Below the pieces are notes generated by a model, which saw only the letters and a program-made list of their open reading frames with translations, was not told the DNA's origin and did not search any database. Source: Annona cherimola (taxonomy: Eukaryota; Streptophyta; Magnoliopsida; Magnoliales; Annonaceae). From it: DNA of 64,000 nucleotides. The position numbers were made by a program, and so were the translations under genes. Positions 24,113-37,093 of the stretch are shown piece by piece. The stretch spans positions 34,008,133 through 34,072,132 of the forward strand of contig CM059975.1 of NCBI GenBank assembly GCA_030490835.1, read 5' to 3'. The stretch's first letter is position 1. Each line of letters opens with the position of its first letter.

Positions 24113-24147
24113 CAATACAACTTGGCCGGGTGGACTTTATTTTTAGA

Positions 24148-24446
24148 ATGTGTTTTAGAAGTAATAAAACTTTTAATTAAAAGTTTTTAAAATGAAAGAA
24201 AATGAGATGATAAGACATGAGTAATGATAAAGAATAAAATTAAAATAGACTGTTAAAATATATAGATAGTTGCATAGAAATGATTGAAAAGTAAGGTAAT
24301 TTTATTAAAAGAAGTAAAAAATAATTAAAAAATATGATAGTTGTGAAGAATAAAAAGTTTGAGATTGAGAAGTTTTAATTTAAAATATTTTTGTTGTAAA
24401 AAAAACTTATTTTAAAATTTTTTATGTCAAATTACCAAGGTGTACT
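24148..24446. mobile_element. Tourist-like MITE
   Basis: Starts AGAATGTGTTTTAGAAGTAA and ends AAATTACCAAGGTGTAC, degenerate termini with the family's interior (AATTGAAAAGTAAGGTAAT). Confidence 0.6.
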
Positions 24447-24469
24447 GGAAAAAATTGAAACTTCCTGCG

Positions 24470-24785
24470 ATCGTATATACAACTATTGAGGTGTGGAAGT
24501 AGCTTGGATCTCTGGGTCGCACCTAATCAATGAGATCCATTCTCTCTTTGAGGAAGGGCTCCAAAGGAAACGAATTAGCATATTTCAAGGACCATACGCT
24601 ATGTTGCCGCTACAAGAGACTTTGCCAACGCATGCTGGCCTATGGATGAGTTGGAAATGTGGAGCGATTTCTTCTTGGGATAGTCACTTCATTGTTTTAA
24701 TCTGCATTCAAGTCCCATTACTAACGTGTTCATGTAAGCACGGTGTTAAGGTGGTAGAACGGGAAGAGTATGAAACTAATAGATA
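24470..24785. other. Unrecognised moderate-GC segment
   Basis: An open frame of 97 codons at 24493-24786 (start context MEVAWISGSHLINEIHSL) lies in an island of more balanced base composition between MITEs. I recognise no family. It could be a gene fragment or chance. Confidence 0.25.
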
Positions 24786-25105
24786 AACAAGATAAAGTTG
24801 CTATGCACTGGGATGTGAAAATTATTTTTGAAATTATAACTCCTTATTTTAATTGTGTGTTATATCTCCTTTTGATTAATAGTAGAAGTGGAAAAAATTT
24901 ATATCCACTTCTCCCCTCATACTTTTCAAATTTAATTTTACATCTTAATTATCTAATTATCATATTTTTTCATCATCATTCTTACATTTTAATTTTTTTT
25001 ACACAACTACCTTATTTATTGCTACTCTACTTTTAAAAAAACTCATTCACAAAATTGGAAAGTAGATTGTTATGTATTTGGGAAATAAGATGATTTTTAT
25101 TTAAA

Positions 25106-25660
25106 GGTGTGTTTGGAAAGTAATAAAAATTTTATATGAAAATTTTTTGGTATAAAATTTTTTAAATTTGTAGAAAATTATATAATATGATAGCAGTAAT
25201 GACGATAATTAAAAAGAATAAGATTAAAATAGATAAGTCAGTTGTATGATTAGTTTAAAAATGATTAAAAAATTAGGTAGTTATATAGAAAGATATAAAA
25301 AATAATTAAAGATATGATAGTTATGGAGATTGAAAAGTTTTCGTGTTTGTAAACACGATCTAATGGTAAGTTTGGAAAGTGAAAAAACTTTTGGATAAAA
25401 ATTTTTTATGTAAAAATTTTTAAAATTAGAAAAAAATGATGTCATATGGTAAGGGCAATATTGATGAATAAAGAAAATAAAGTTAAAATAGATAGGTTAG
25501 TTATGTAGAAATAATTGAAAAGTAAGATAAGTATATAGGAATATGTGAATAAATAATTAAAAAATATGATGATTATGAAAAGTGAAAAATTTTAGATTGA
25601 AAAGTTTTTAGCGTTAGAATAAATAAAAAATTTCATCTCATTCTCATTCCAACATGCCCT
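25106..25660. mobile_element. Two adjacent Tourist-like MITEs
   Basis: One copy starts GGTGTGTTTGGAAAGTAAT (25106) and runs to about 25360. A second starts AAGTTTGGAAAGTGAAAAAAC (about 25371) and runs to about 25660. Both share the GATGATG...TAAAATAGATAGGTTAG interior. Confidence 0.65.
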
Positions 25661-25825
25661 TAAGTTTATTATGAGGGCTTGTTCAAATCATCCATTCGGA
25701 TGAAATGAGAAGGTATTTGTCATTTTCAAAAAAATATTATTTTTAACATAATTTTTCATTTTCAAATACCTATTAATCTAATTTTTTGAATTTTTTTATA
25801 CTACTTATTTCATCCCTACAACTGT

Positions 25826-26340
25826 GTTTAGAATAGATAAAACTTCTGAAAAAAATTTGTTGTAAAAGTTTTTTTTTTATGAGTATTCATACATTACAAT
25901 CTCAACTGGTATTACAATTAAATTCTGAGACATTCTTACAATTCGCTAACAATTATCTACTATTTCTAAACTTTTCCACCGGTGGACGGCTCCCACAAAC
26001 TTGAGGAGACTTGCAACGCCACCACTTCAGAAATGCTGTTGGGGAGATTCGAACCCAGGACCACCCACTTGTGAGGCCATGTCCTGCACCACTGAGGCAC
26101 GACCTCAGTGGCGTTATAAAAGTTTTTTAAACACAAGAAAATGATATGATATGAAAAGATAATGGTGATGAATAAAGATAATAAAATTAAAATAAATAGG
26201 ATAATTGTATGGATAATTGTTGAGAATTGATTAAAAAGAAGAATACCGATATACAAAGATATGGAAAAATGATTAAAAACTAAAGTAGTTGTGGAAAGTA
26301 AAAAGTTTTAAATTGACAATTTGTAATTCTTAAATGTGCC
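25826..26340. mobile_element. Tourist-like MITE split by a SINE
   Basis: The left part (TGTGTTTAGAATAGATAAAAC) stops at about 25878 and the family interior resumes at about 26116 (TATAAAAGTTTTTTAAACAC), continuing to about 26340. The gap is filled by a SINE. Confidence 0.65.
25879..26112 (-). mobile_element. tRNA-derived SINE
   Basis: On the minus strand it has an A-box-like GTCGTGCCTCAGTGGTGC, then a B-box GGTTCGAATC (rc of 26049-26058), a body, and a terminal A-run (the T-run at 25869-25878). It is flanked by TGTAAAAGTTTTTT (25861) and TATAAAAGTTTTTT (26115), a 14-bp near-exact target duplication. The host is a Tourist-like MITE, so the SINE is the younger insertion. Confidence 0.82.
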
Positions 26341-26666
26341 AATAGTTTCTCTTTTCCAATATGCACTTTTTCTCATCTCTTCATTCAAATCTTATTCTAT
26401 TCCATCAAAATGGATAATCTTAGATAAGCTTTTCAATTTTTGTATTAAGGTACAATATGTCTAATATAAATAAGATGCACTTGAATAAAAAGTCTAATTC
26501 ACCCATTTTTATGTAGTTATAGTTATTTATCTAACTAGTTCATCAAGGTTTTGTTTGGTAAGATATGAACAAGAAGAATCTTCATTTTTACTTATGATGC
26601 TATGATCAAGATATTACAACGTACATGCTCAAAAAATCTAGTATTGTGGTGACATAGTATAAATAT

Positions 26667-27180
26667 TGTTGGGGCAAATATAAGGGAAAGAGGAAATTAA
26701 AGAAAACGGTAAAAGTAAAAAAAGTACTAAACTTCACTTTAAGCATTCTATGATATTATTTTTCTGAAGACAAGTTTGTTATCCTATTTGCTTTTTAGGG
26801 TAACCTTATGGCTGTTCCTAGAGTACAAAAAGTGAAACTTACATTAAAATAAGAAACAACTCCTTTTCTAGGCATTGAAATATTTGAAGTTAGAACTCTT
26901 GTTTGAGTGGAGAAAAATGTCTAAATATATGATAATTTTCCAAATCAACGACTATGACGAACGATGTTTGAATTAATACAAGAGCAAATAAGGCAATAAA
27001 ATGTTTTGATGAGAGCAATGGATGGTGTCTTGGTAAGGAGTTTAATGAATTAAATTTGTCTTTTACATCTAATTGTCCCATAGGTAATTATATAGCTAAC
27101 AAAGTCATGACCGACTTAAGTACAATATTTATGTTGTACATTTATAATATAATATAACATATATTATAAATTTTTGGGTC
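26667..27180 (-). repeat. Copia LTR (3' LTR of the element)
   Basis: Pairs with 32605-33160. Shared blocks include TGTTGGGG, CTCCTTTTCTAGG against CTCCAATTCTAGG, and CTTAAGTACAATATTTATG. Its inner end is eroded. Confidence 0.8.
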
Positions 27181-27212
27181 CATTTGTTTACATTCAAAAG
27201 TTTTAAAACTAA

Positions 27213-27738
27213 TGACATGTTTAGCAATGAGAAGAAATTATCAAGCTAAAAATTTCTACCCTTTATAACTAACCTTATTTTAAAATTATTTATTATCATT
27301 GTTCTATACAACTATCTTATTTTTTAATTATTTTCACACAATTACCTATACAACTAATCTATCTATTTTAACTTTATTCTTTATACATATTATCATTACT
27401 TATATTATATCACATCATTTTTTCTAATAAATTTAACAATTTTTATACCAAAAAAGTTTTTCATTCAAAAGTTTTATCGCTTCCCAAACATATCCTAAAA
27501 CATTTCAATCTCTTCAACTATCTTATTTTTAATTATTTTTTCCTATTTTCCTATACAACTATTATGTTTTTCAATCATTTCTATATAGCTGCTTATACAA
27601 CTAATATATTTATTTAACTTTATTCTTTTTACTCATCATTATTATCTCTTATCATATCATATTATTTTCTTATATTTTAAAAACTTTTATATTAAAATCT
27701 TTTTCATTTAAAACTTGTATTACTTTTCAAACACACCC
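27213..27738. mobile_element. Two Tourist-like MITE copies inside copia
   Basis: The first runs from GACATGTTTAGCAATGAG (27214) to CTTCCCAAACATATCC (27495). The second, partial, ends CTTTTCAAACACACCC (27737). Both are in the noncoding end of the copia element. Confidence 0.6.
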
Positions 27739-28462
27739 TTGACATTGACAATCCCAGCATTCCTCTATCATTTTCAAAATTAAAATTAACTCCATTTTAC
27801 CCAGGAAATCTTACTCATAAATAAAAATATCAAGTGGACTTGACGTTTAATGAAAATACATCAAAATTGACCAAGGTATACGACATCCAAGGTCTTAAAC
27901 TGTCAACCTCATTTGCTAAGTCGAACATACTTTGCATACAAAGTTTCAAAATACATTAAATGTTCTAAAAGATAACACGTTATGACCATGTGTCAATATC
28001 CTAATTTTATGAGCATCTCAGAATGAATTCATATACTTCGCAAATAGAAATAGCTTAACTTCCAACACTCATATAGGTAAATATATTTTAATATTCTATA
28101 ACTAAATACTTCAATATAACAATTTTAGATTCATTAAGGGTATAAAACTCTCAACCTCGGCAATATGTTATAAGATCTAAGCACCGCCTAAGGAATACAA
28201 AAATATAGATGTATTTAGTGCTTACAAGTTGTGAAAATAACTTAATTTGTTCATTGAACTTTTAGACTTTAGTTACATGAATCTAGTTAAATTTCAATTA
28301 TTACAACTCCTGGATGTGAATTTCATTTCAACCCTCTTGCTATTTTCCAGACTACTTTCCTAATAAGGCTTTTTATAAGTGAGTTTGCCAAGTTTTTACT
28401 TAATTTTATGAAATTAATATTAACCACCCTATTTGGGAATAACTGTCTTACATAATTGTCTC

Positions 28463-29300
28463 TCAATAAAATATCTCTTGACTTATTATTGTAAGTCTTA
28501 TTGTATGCTTTAACAAATTTTTTTTGCTATAATAATATAAATAAATGGGAGACATTAGCTTCAAACAAATGAGAATTTCAATTAGAAAATTTTTAAGTTG
28601 CTGTACTTCTTTTCTTATTGCAACTAAAGCAAAAAACTCATATTCCGTAGCCAAGTGTGTAATGTATATTTTCTTTTTGAAAACCTAGGAAATAGGCCTC
28701 CTCTATTGGTAAAAATTCAGTCATTAGTATGTGTGGATTTCCAAGTATTAAAAATCTAACTTGCATCATTATGACTTTCTGATACAGTGGGTTCACCACT
28801 AAAATGCAATATATAATCAATGGTCTTTTTCAAATATTTCAAAATTTTATAATTTGTATTCTAATGCGTATACCCTAGATTACCAGTGAACCTACTCGAT
28901 ACATCTATAATAAAAGCAATATATGGTCTAGTACAACACGTAATATATATTAAATTACCAATTACTTTAGCATTCTTAAGCTGATTTACAAATCTACTAT
29001 CATTTTTACATAAATTAATACTGAGATCAAAAGGAGTTGAAGTAGCACCAATATCAAAATGATTAACCATTTCGGTATCCTTTTAATGAATGAGATCGAG
29101 AAAGAGAAAATATATCATCATATTTTATAATTTTGGTTCCAGGATGACATCTGCTCTACCCATATCTTTTATATCAAAATTGATTGAAAAAAACTTTTAA
29201 TTCTATAATAATTTGAAGATTAGTACCAAAGTTGAGCATATCATCCACACATAGATAAATAATAACATCTATATTAACAACAAATTTACAATAAATACAT
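28463..29300 (-). pseudogene. Copia reverse transcriptase and RNase H remnants
   Basis: Three open fragments are visible: 28861-29070 (contains KVIGNLIYITCCTRPYIAF, the GSLMYLTATRPDI-like region), 28638-28820, and 28463-28654 (MATEYEFFALVAIRKEVQQL, like the RNase H end). Further upstream YLCVDDMLNFG matches the YVDD catalytic box with V kept and Y lost. Stops separate the fragments. Confidence 0.82.
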
Positions 29301-31270
29301 TTGTCTAATTGATTTAATTTAAAACTATTTAATAACATATCTTGATCAAATCCCTCGTGTCATTACTTAGGTGCTTATTTAAAATTATATAAAAAAATTA
29401 TTAATTTGCAGGCTTTCTTTTCTTGTGAACTAATATAAAATCTTCAAGCTACATCATATATATATTTCTTCATCTAAATTTTTATCTAGAATGCAGTTTT
29501 TTATGCTAATTTGGTATTTTTAAGATAATAAATTGATGCTAGAGTCATTAATAGCCTAATGATTGAAACTTTAGCTGCTAAGGTATAAGTGTTAGAAAAA
29601 TCAATACTTTTTGTCTATACATATTAGCTATTAATCTAGCATTAAATTTATTAATAGAATCACCAACTTTTAATTTCTTCTTAGATATCTATTTGCACTT
29701 TATAGGTTTAAAACATGGTGGTAAATCAACTAACTTCTATGTATTATTTTTTTATTATTAAATTCATTTTATCTTAGATAACTTTTTTTAGTATGATGCA
29801 TCTGGAGATTTTATGACATCATAGGTAAATAGATCTCCTTCGGTGTGAAATACAATCATGTATCCTTTGTTTAAATTATATCTGGATTATTTTACAATTT
29901 ATAGTTGAAAATCAAACTTAAAACTGTTATAGTCATCTTTCTTAGATCATTTACTTCTTCTAGCATTATTATTTTTTATAGATTTTTCCACGGGTATAGA
30001 ATTATCATTGATAAATTTACTCAATGGTTGAGGAGAAATTTCATCACTTTAATTGATTTTAGGTATTTATTTGTAACTATTTTCATAAAAATCGGCATAT
30101 CAGCGTTTAATAATAGTATTTTTTTAAATTGGACTATTATGCTCTACTATCATAAACTTATAAGTTTTACTATTCAATTCGTAACCTATAAATATACATT
30201 TAATTTCCTTTTGTCTCAAGTTTAACTTTTTAGGATCAAGCAACATTACAAAAACTTTACAACCTTTTTTTCTTAAGTATTTAAGATTAGGTATTTTATT
30301 TTTTCATAATTCATAAAAAAGTAATTTTAGTTTTTTTTTAAAAAATTCTATTAAGAATATGACAAGTTATTAACAAAGTTTCATTATACCAACCTTTACT
30401 TAGGTTTGTAACTTATTAATATTGAATTTATCATTTCAAGTAAAATTTTATTTTTTCTATAGTTCCATTTTATTAAGGTGTAGAAGGGTTGTTAGTTGGT
30501 GAATGATTCTAACATTTTCAAAAAAATTATTAAAATTACTTGATATATGTTCGTCACCTTTATTTGATTTTAAGTATTTAATTATTTTTTAAATTTGATT
30601 TTAACTTCATCCTTATAGGATTTAAATTTATTTAGGACATCATCTTTAATTATTAATAAATAGACATAAATGTATTTACTAAAATTATCTATAAAAGTTA
30701 TAAAATATCTCTTTTCACCTCTAATTGATATGTTCTCTATATTACAAATACCATAATGAATTAAACCTAATCATTTTAAATTTCTCCTCTAGTTAATATG
30801 TTTTCTATATCACAAATATCAGAATGAATTAAACCTAATCATTTTAAATTTCTTTCAACCATTGGAAATGATTTTTTACTGATTTTAGTTTGAACAAATA
30901 TTTTACATTCGTCTAAAGATTCATTAGGTAATTTAGGAATTAAACCTAATTTCATCGTAATATCTATACTGCAAAAATTAATATGACCTAATTTACTGTC
31001 ATAGTAAAAAGAACCGACAATATAAATAGAAGATGATTATTCATTATTGACATGTGAAATATGTCGCTTATAACGTAACCCTTACTCATAATAACAATCC
31101 TCTTGACCTTGGTTACATATAATCTTACTTAGATATCAATTTGAAATTATACTTATTAAGAAGATTGAAAGAGAGGAGTTCATGTATATTTTTGGTATAT
31201 AAAGTACATTTATGAGAGCAAGTGATTTTTTTTTAAGTCAGTCTCAAGGCCATAGTTCTTGACTCTTCTA

Positions 31271-31545
31271 GGGGATGTTTGATAATGTGTAAAATTGTGG
31301 GATTGTGGGAATGGTGGAAAATAAAAAAGAGAATATTTTGAGAAATGTGTAATTGATAGGAAATAATAGGGGGTATAGTTGGAATAAATAGGTTTGTTGT
31401 ATATGGTTGGTAGGGAAAATGATTGGAATGTAGGGGTAAAAATGAAAAAAATAGTGTGATTGATAGAGTAATGATTTGTATTGGGAAACCAAATACCATG
31501 AAAAAACCATGGTTCCCATAGTAGCATGTTACCAAATGTCCCCCT
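31271..31545. mobile_element. MITE of a second family, nested in copia
   Basis: Starts GGGGATGTTTGATAATGTG and ends GTTACCAAATGTCCCC, inverted termini with few mismatches. The flanks CTCTTCTAG and CTATTTTAG agree at seven of nine bases. It differs from the GGGTGTGTTTGG family. Its open frames on the minus strand are not genes. Confidence 0.72.
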
Positions 31546-32604
31546 ATTTTAGTAGTAGAAATTTTAAAATTCTTTTGAGGAAAAGAAAAATTAAAAATTA
31601 TCTATGATTAACTTATTTTTATTTTTGTTAGTTTCATAATTTTAAACAAACTTTTGTCTTTGTAAACATGTCTAGTAGCTCTAGAGTTAAGCCACTAGCT
31701 TTGGTCATTATTCACAATATAAATTTTAAAAATCATAGCAACGAAATGTTCCTTAATCAAATAAGTCTCAAAACCATTTTCTAATAAGATCTAGATCAAG
31801 TGCTATTTTTCATTTTAAGAAGTCTACTTCACTTTTCAAATAACTCATTTTCTTGCAATAAAAGTAAAATTCAACTTTTATTTTCTCGCAATAAAAGCAA
31901 AATTCAACTTTCTTATTAATAATGACATTTTTGGTATTTAAGTTAGATTTCTTAGAGGATTGATTATTGCTATTTATCATCCAATTTTGGACTTCAACAA
32001 CATTAGCTTCAGCCTAAACTTGCTCTTCTTTAACTTCTTTCATTTATTTTAAACTTTTGCAATAGTTGTTCTAATGAAGTAAAATTTTTGCAATAATCAC
32101 ATTAATAATAATGGACTCATTTGTTTTATTACCCTTTGACTTAAGCTGATTAACAATATGTTGGATCTCATGAACTTAATCAAAGATCGACTTATTGTCA
32201 ATCATGGTAGGCTAAAAAACTGCTAAATTCTGTTTGACGCTTGCATCATCAGTGTTTTATTATGTTAAAAAGCATTTCAAATTCTTCAACTGCATTTACA
32301 TCTTAGTACATTTCAAATATTGAGTCCGATAGTACTTCAATGATGTGTCATTTAGAGATGTAGTTGTCTATGTTCTACTTTGCTCTCCTGTGTTGATCTT
32401 GCAGCATTTCATTTTTATTTCTGAGGCCTTAACATGGTGATCACGTATACAACTCTAAGTCAAATTAAGAAAAAAGAAGTTTTTACTTCTATCTTTTGAA
32501 ATTGATACCAATATAGCCTTTGGACATTAAACTTTGCAGGTAGAATAGTTGATTGAGGGGCCATATGTAAAATAAAGGAGATAAGACGAAAATTGCCTTA
32601 AAAT

Positions 32605-33160
32605 TGTTGGGGAAAATATGTAGGAAAGAGAAAAATTAAGTAAAATGATAAAAGTGAAAAATAATATGAAACGTTAGTTTAAGCGTGTTACAACTTCAAT
32701 TTTCTTATGACAATTTTGCTATCGTAATTGCTATTTAGGAAAATTTTGCAATTGCCCACAGAATACAAAAAATGAAACTTGAGCTATAATAGGAAATAAC
32801 TCCAATTCTAGGATACTTGAAAATGGAACTCTTAGTTGAATAGAGAAAAATTCATGAATATATGACAATATTGCAAATCAACAATTATGATGAATAATGT
32901 ATGAATTATAAGAGTAATAGATACAACATATGTATTAACGAGAGCAATGAATGATGTCCCAGTGAGGAGTGCATCATTAAATCCATGCTATTGACTCATT
33001 GGTTTGCAAAATTTGCCAAAAAATACACAGTGGCAAGACTTAATCCCACAATGGATTATATCACTAATAAGGTCATTGCAACTTAAGTACAATATTTATG
33101 TTGTACATTTATGGTATAATATAGCATATATTATAAATTTTAATTTTGAAAATTCCAACA
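32605..33160 (-). repeat. Copia LTR (5' LTR of the element)
   Basis: TGTTGGGG...CCAACA, 556 bp; on the minus strand it precedes the gag remnant by about 40 bases. No clear primer-binding site can be read in that gap. Confidence 0.82.
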
Positions 33161-35631
33161 AAGATTGTTTTCCTAACATTGGATGCAAACGATTTAAATT
33201 CAAAACTTGCTTGTAGATTTGGATAAGAGTTTTTTTTCACCTACCTCTTTAACTATTCTATCCCATACTCAAATTTCATGAATCAAATTCCTTTTGTTCA
33301 TAGTTTCTACAACATGTTCATAACTATATCTCGCAATAATAACTTATTAATGATACATTCTCATGATCCTAGCACATGAATAAGTGAATTTTTAGATCAT
33401 AATAATCATACTCCACAAGCTTTTTGATTTTAGAAAATTTCTTATAATTCATTTTTATATTGTTGCTTCCCCGCAAATAATTTTATGCCCTCTAACTTTT
33501 CTGCACTCCTTCATTTAAGTTTTCCCTTACAAAGGTTCTAGCTCAACCAATGAACATGCTAATAAATATTTCTTTCTATTTCACAGGAAATTACTTACCT
33601 TATCATACATAACACACCTATAACCCTGAACAACTAATTCTCATAGTATTATTGTACAATCATCAACATTAAGCATTGTGTTTCTACTTTCTAGATATTC
33701 CTTCCTAATTCTTATTTTCATGTCAAATTTTCTCGAAACATAGCTTGAGTTTAACAACTTAATAAGCAAGCATAAAATTCAACAACTACTAGAAAATAGT
33801 CATTATTGAAACATCACAATTTAAAATAATTTAGAAAATACTTGAAAAATAAAAGAACATGGGGTTCTTGCTTAGTAATTTCCTTCCACTTTCTTTTTTG
33901 TCATTCCCCATGCACAAAGCTAGTCATTTTTTGGCCCTACATGCAACTTATCATACTCATTGTTTAGCTTGAGTTTGCAAAATCCACAACTTACTTCAGT
34001 TTGTTTGCTTTTACTGTCATGCTTGTTTGTGATATGTTATTTGATTAATGACATATGTTCCTGACATTCTTTTATTTAGAGTGTGTTTAACATTCATATA
34101 AACTTATAAATCTAAAATCATCACTTTCTATAACCACTATATTTTTTTAGTCATTTATTCATGTATTCTGATACCATTATATTTTATTTTTCAATCATTT
34201 TTTCACAATTACTCATAAAATTATTCTGTTTACTTTAATTTTATTTTTTTACTTCTAATCATTACTTTTATCATATCATATTACTTTTCTCAGTTCAAAA
34301 AATTTTACACTAAAAACTTTCCATTAAAAAATTTTAGAAGTTTTATCAAATATCCAACACATTTGTAATCTTTAAATTTCCTATTGAATATTCTTCCTTA
34401 ATTTCACACAAAGGTCAACTTTACTTTTTAATTTATTATTGAGAAACTATAATTTACATTATTACTATGGTGTGTTTGAAAAAAGGTAACACTTTTGAAT
34501 GAAAAATTTTTTATGTAAAAATTTTTAAAATGTGAAAAATAATGCAATAGGATAAGGATAATGATGGAGAGTAACGAAAATCACGCTAAAATAAATATCT
34601 TAATTGTATGAATAGTTGCGTAAAAAAGATAAAAAAATATGGTAATTTTATAAAAATATGAATAAATGATTAAACAATATGGTAGTTGAAGAGGATGAAA
34701 AATTTTAGTTTGAAAATTTTCAGTTGTAATGAAAAGAATCTGAATTCATATTTTACATATGTGGAGAGGCTTTGAAGCATATTAACTTACATGTTTGCCC
34801 TTTTCAAAATGAAAGCATAACATAGTTTTCATTTCTTTCTTTCATAAGGCTAACTTGACGCATTTAATATATTTTTCGGTAACTCAAAAAATTCTAACTT
34901 TATCATTTTCTCTTGAACTTTTTGTTTTTTCATCACATCATGATCTCAGTTACCCCTCTATTTCTACCATCTAATATTTTTATGCCATACATATCCTTAG
35001 CATTCTACTCTATGTATTTCGTACTCACTCACGAAATCAAGTGTCTTAATCTATAAATCATTCAAATAGTTGGTTTACACAGGCCTTAATTTTCAAACTT
35101 TCACGCTCTACTTGTCCAAACTACTCGAATTTGATATTCATTTTGCAACTTGTGTGTAAAAATTTATTAATTCACACGTAAATTAGTCATCAACAACTTT
35201 CCATGAAAATTATTAATTAACTAGACTTTGCAGGCACATGGTAGATATAATCAAAGCAACCAATGATTCGCATATCCTTTTAACTTTCAACCGTGTTTAA
35301 AAGTATTTAAAATAGGAGAAAATGATGTGATATAATGAGGATAATAATGAGAAGTAAAGAGAATATAGTTAAAATAAATAAATTAAATGTATATGTAGTT
35401 GCTTAAAAATGATTGAAAAGAAGGATAATTATATATGAAAAATATAAATAAATAATTAAAAATAAAATTATTATAAAGAGTGAAAAATTTTATGCTAAAA
35501 CAAAGACAACCTTAAAAATTATGTGCAAGTTTGGATAAAAAAAAATTTTTAACTAACATTTTTTTGATTCGTCTAGTATAGATAAAACTTATGCTGCAGC
35601 CTAGAACTTTTCACAAGTAAAGGAGCAGCAG
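33161..35631. other. Intergenic DNA with MITE remnants
   Basis: No gene. Tourist-like copies are recognisable at about 34079-34365 (GAGTGTGTTTAACATTC to ATCCAACACATT), about 34472-34735 (GTGTGTTTGAAAAAAGG start) and about 35293-35515 (both ends eroded). The remainder (33.2-34.0 and 34.75-35.25 kb) is AT-rich with no feature I can name. Confidence 0.55.
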
Positions 35632-35636
35632 GCATA

Positions 35637-36930
35637 TGTTGGCCCCGAGTTTATGGCAAAACCCAATAGGGGAGGGGTGAATTGGGTTCTTGAAAAATTC
35701 TTTGGTAAATTAAAATCTAACCCCTTATAATATCAATCCCCTTGATGAAACGTGATATGAGATAGAATGAGATGGTGCAAATGGAATATAAAAATATAAA
35801 CAATCAAACCAAGCAAGAGACAGCGATATATAGTGGTTCGGGCAACCTTCCCTACTCTACTCTTCCAAGCACACACCCATTGTGTCTTGGGTTCCACTAT
35901 TGTATTCTCAATACAATCTAGAGCACCCACTCTCTTCTAGATTCTAGCTTTAGGGGGCATATACAACAATCACTTGTTGGTGAGACCAACTCCAACCAAC
36001 CAAGTCCAAACGATTGGTGAGACAAACTCCAACCAATCAAGCAAAACCCGTTAGTGAGACAAACTCAAACCAATCCCCTGTTTTGCTTCTTCTTGAATTC
36101 GGTCTCCAATACCGATTCAAGGCAACAACACAAAATAAAATAAATAAAAGAGAATTTACACTTTACAATGTGTATTCGATAAGCACCGGAAGCTCCTTGT
36201 CATGTAGAGATGATAAACTTGAAAGCGCACTTGGAAGTTGTAGCACTTGGAACTTCAATAGTTAATCAAATGACTTCAACACACTTGAATATTTGAAGAT
36301 GGAAGCTCAACTTGTGTTTTTCTCTTTCTTTCCTCCTTCTTTCTTTTCTCCACGTTCATTCTTCAATGGTATATATAGAGGAAAAAAGGTTCTAGCCGTT
36401 GGAGTGGAGGTTCACGCGCATCTAGAGCTCCAACGTTCGGATTTTCGACCGTTACGAGTTGAAGTCGCAAGTGGAGTCGACTTCGGATGGGTGAAGTCGA
36501 CTTGGGATGCGACTTCGCCTTGTAAAAACTTGCTGTCCAGAATTTTGCCTTCGAAGTTGCAGGTGAAGTCCACTTGGGTCTGGGACTTCACCCAAGTCGC
36601 AGGCGAAGTCGACTTGGGATGAGACTTCACTTTGCTGTCTGTCCGAAGTCGCAGGCGAAGTCGACTTGGGTCTGGGACTTCACCCAAGTCGCAAGTGAAG
36701 TCGACTTGGGCTGAGACTTCACTTTGCTGAACTTGCAATTCATGAACTAAAACTCTTGAAACTTAAATTATTTCACATTCTCATTTTTATACACATAATT
36801 TGAGACAAAACATCTGAGAACACTTAGACAAATGTGTTAGATCCTTTTTAATGATATTTCAATTATTTGTTAATCATCAAAATCAAATTAACCATTCTAT
36901 TCGATAAGCACATGATCAATAATCTCAACA
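35637..36930. mobile_element. Solo LTR, family A
   Basis: Starts TGTTGGCCCCGAGTTTATGG and ends AATAATCTCAACA. It is flanked by GCATA on both sides (35632-35636, 36931-36935), an exact 5-bp target duplication. It is 1,294 bp and non-coding. It contains the block AGTGGTTCGGGCAACCTTCC and a cluster of GAAGTCGACTTGGG repeats (36460-36720). It is the inverse of the copy at 38062-39299. Superfamily unknown; TGTTGG ends fit either Ty1/copia or Ty3/gypsy. Confidence 0.88.
36460..36725. repeat. GAAGTCGACTTGGG repeat cluster
   Basis: About eight imperfect copies of CAAGTCGCAGGCGAAGTCG and GACTTGGGTCTGGGACTTC alternate. Each contains short self-complementary AAGTCGACTT. The inverse copy lies at about 38270-38550 in the second LTR. 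Confidence 0.85.
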
Positions 36931-37093
36931 GCATAGTCATCATCTCAAATTGACAACCTGTTGCAATCATACCAAGGATGGCTTGCGAAGTTCAGTGTAA
37001 ACTATAGACCTACTAACCGCAAGCGTGTTCATTGGGCTTATCGATGTAACTAAGGTTGATAGATGTATGCTATTTCTATAAGGGAAAATGTAA

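Larger units (their letters stand above)
26667..33160 (-). mobile_element. Decayed Ty1/copia LTR retrotransposon
   Basis: LTRs are 26667-about 27180 and 32605-33160, both starting TGTTGGGG; the right one ends CCAACA. The flanks AATAT and AAGAT agree at four of five bases. Read on the minus strand the order is gag, integrase, reverse transcriptase, RNase H, the Ty1/copia order. The possible gag start ATGGCCCCTCAATC is at 32564. A zinc-knuckle remnant CFYCEKIK and FYCKKMSYLKSE lies near 31830-31900, partly duplicated. Integrase shows FITFIDNFSKYIYVY and LKSNKGDEH near 30550-30710. Reverse transcriptase shows YLCVDDMLNFGTN and SINFDIKDMGRADVIL near 29140-29270. RNase H lies near 28480-28800. Many stops and frame breaks mean it is dead. 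Two MITEs lie between RNase H and the left LTR, and another in the gag-integrase part. Confidence 0.88.

Noticed and set aside
26040..26112. A functional tRNA gene
   Set aside because: The B-box is good, but no cloverleaf can be built; the context with A-tail and target duplication makes it a SINE.
31210..31535. Three overlapping minus-strand frames near 100 codons
   Set aside because: They lie within a MITE with clear inverted ends.
36293..36738. Frames with repeated Val-Asp-Leu/Gln-Val motifs
   Set aside because: They reflect the GAAGTCGACTT repeat cluster in the solo LTR, not a protein.
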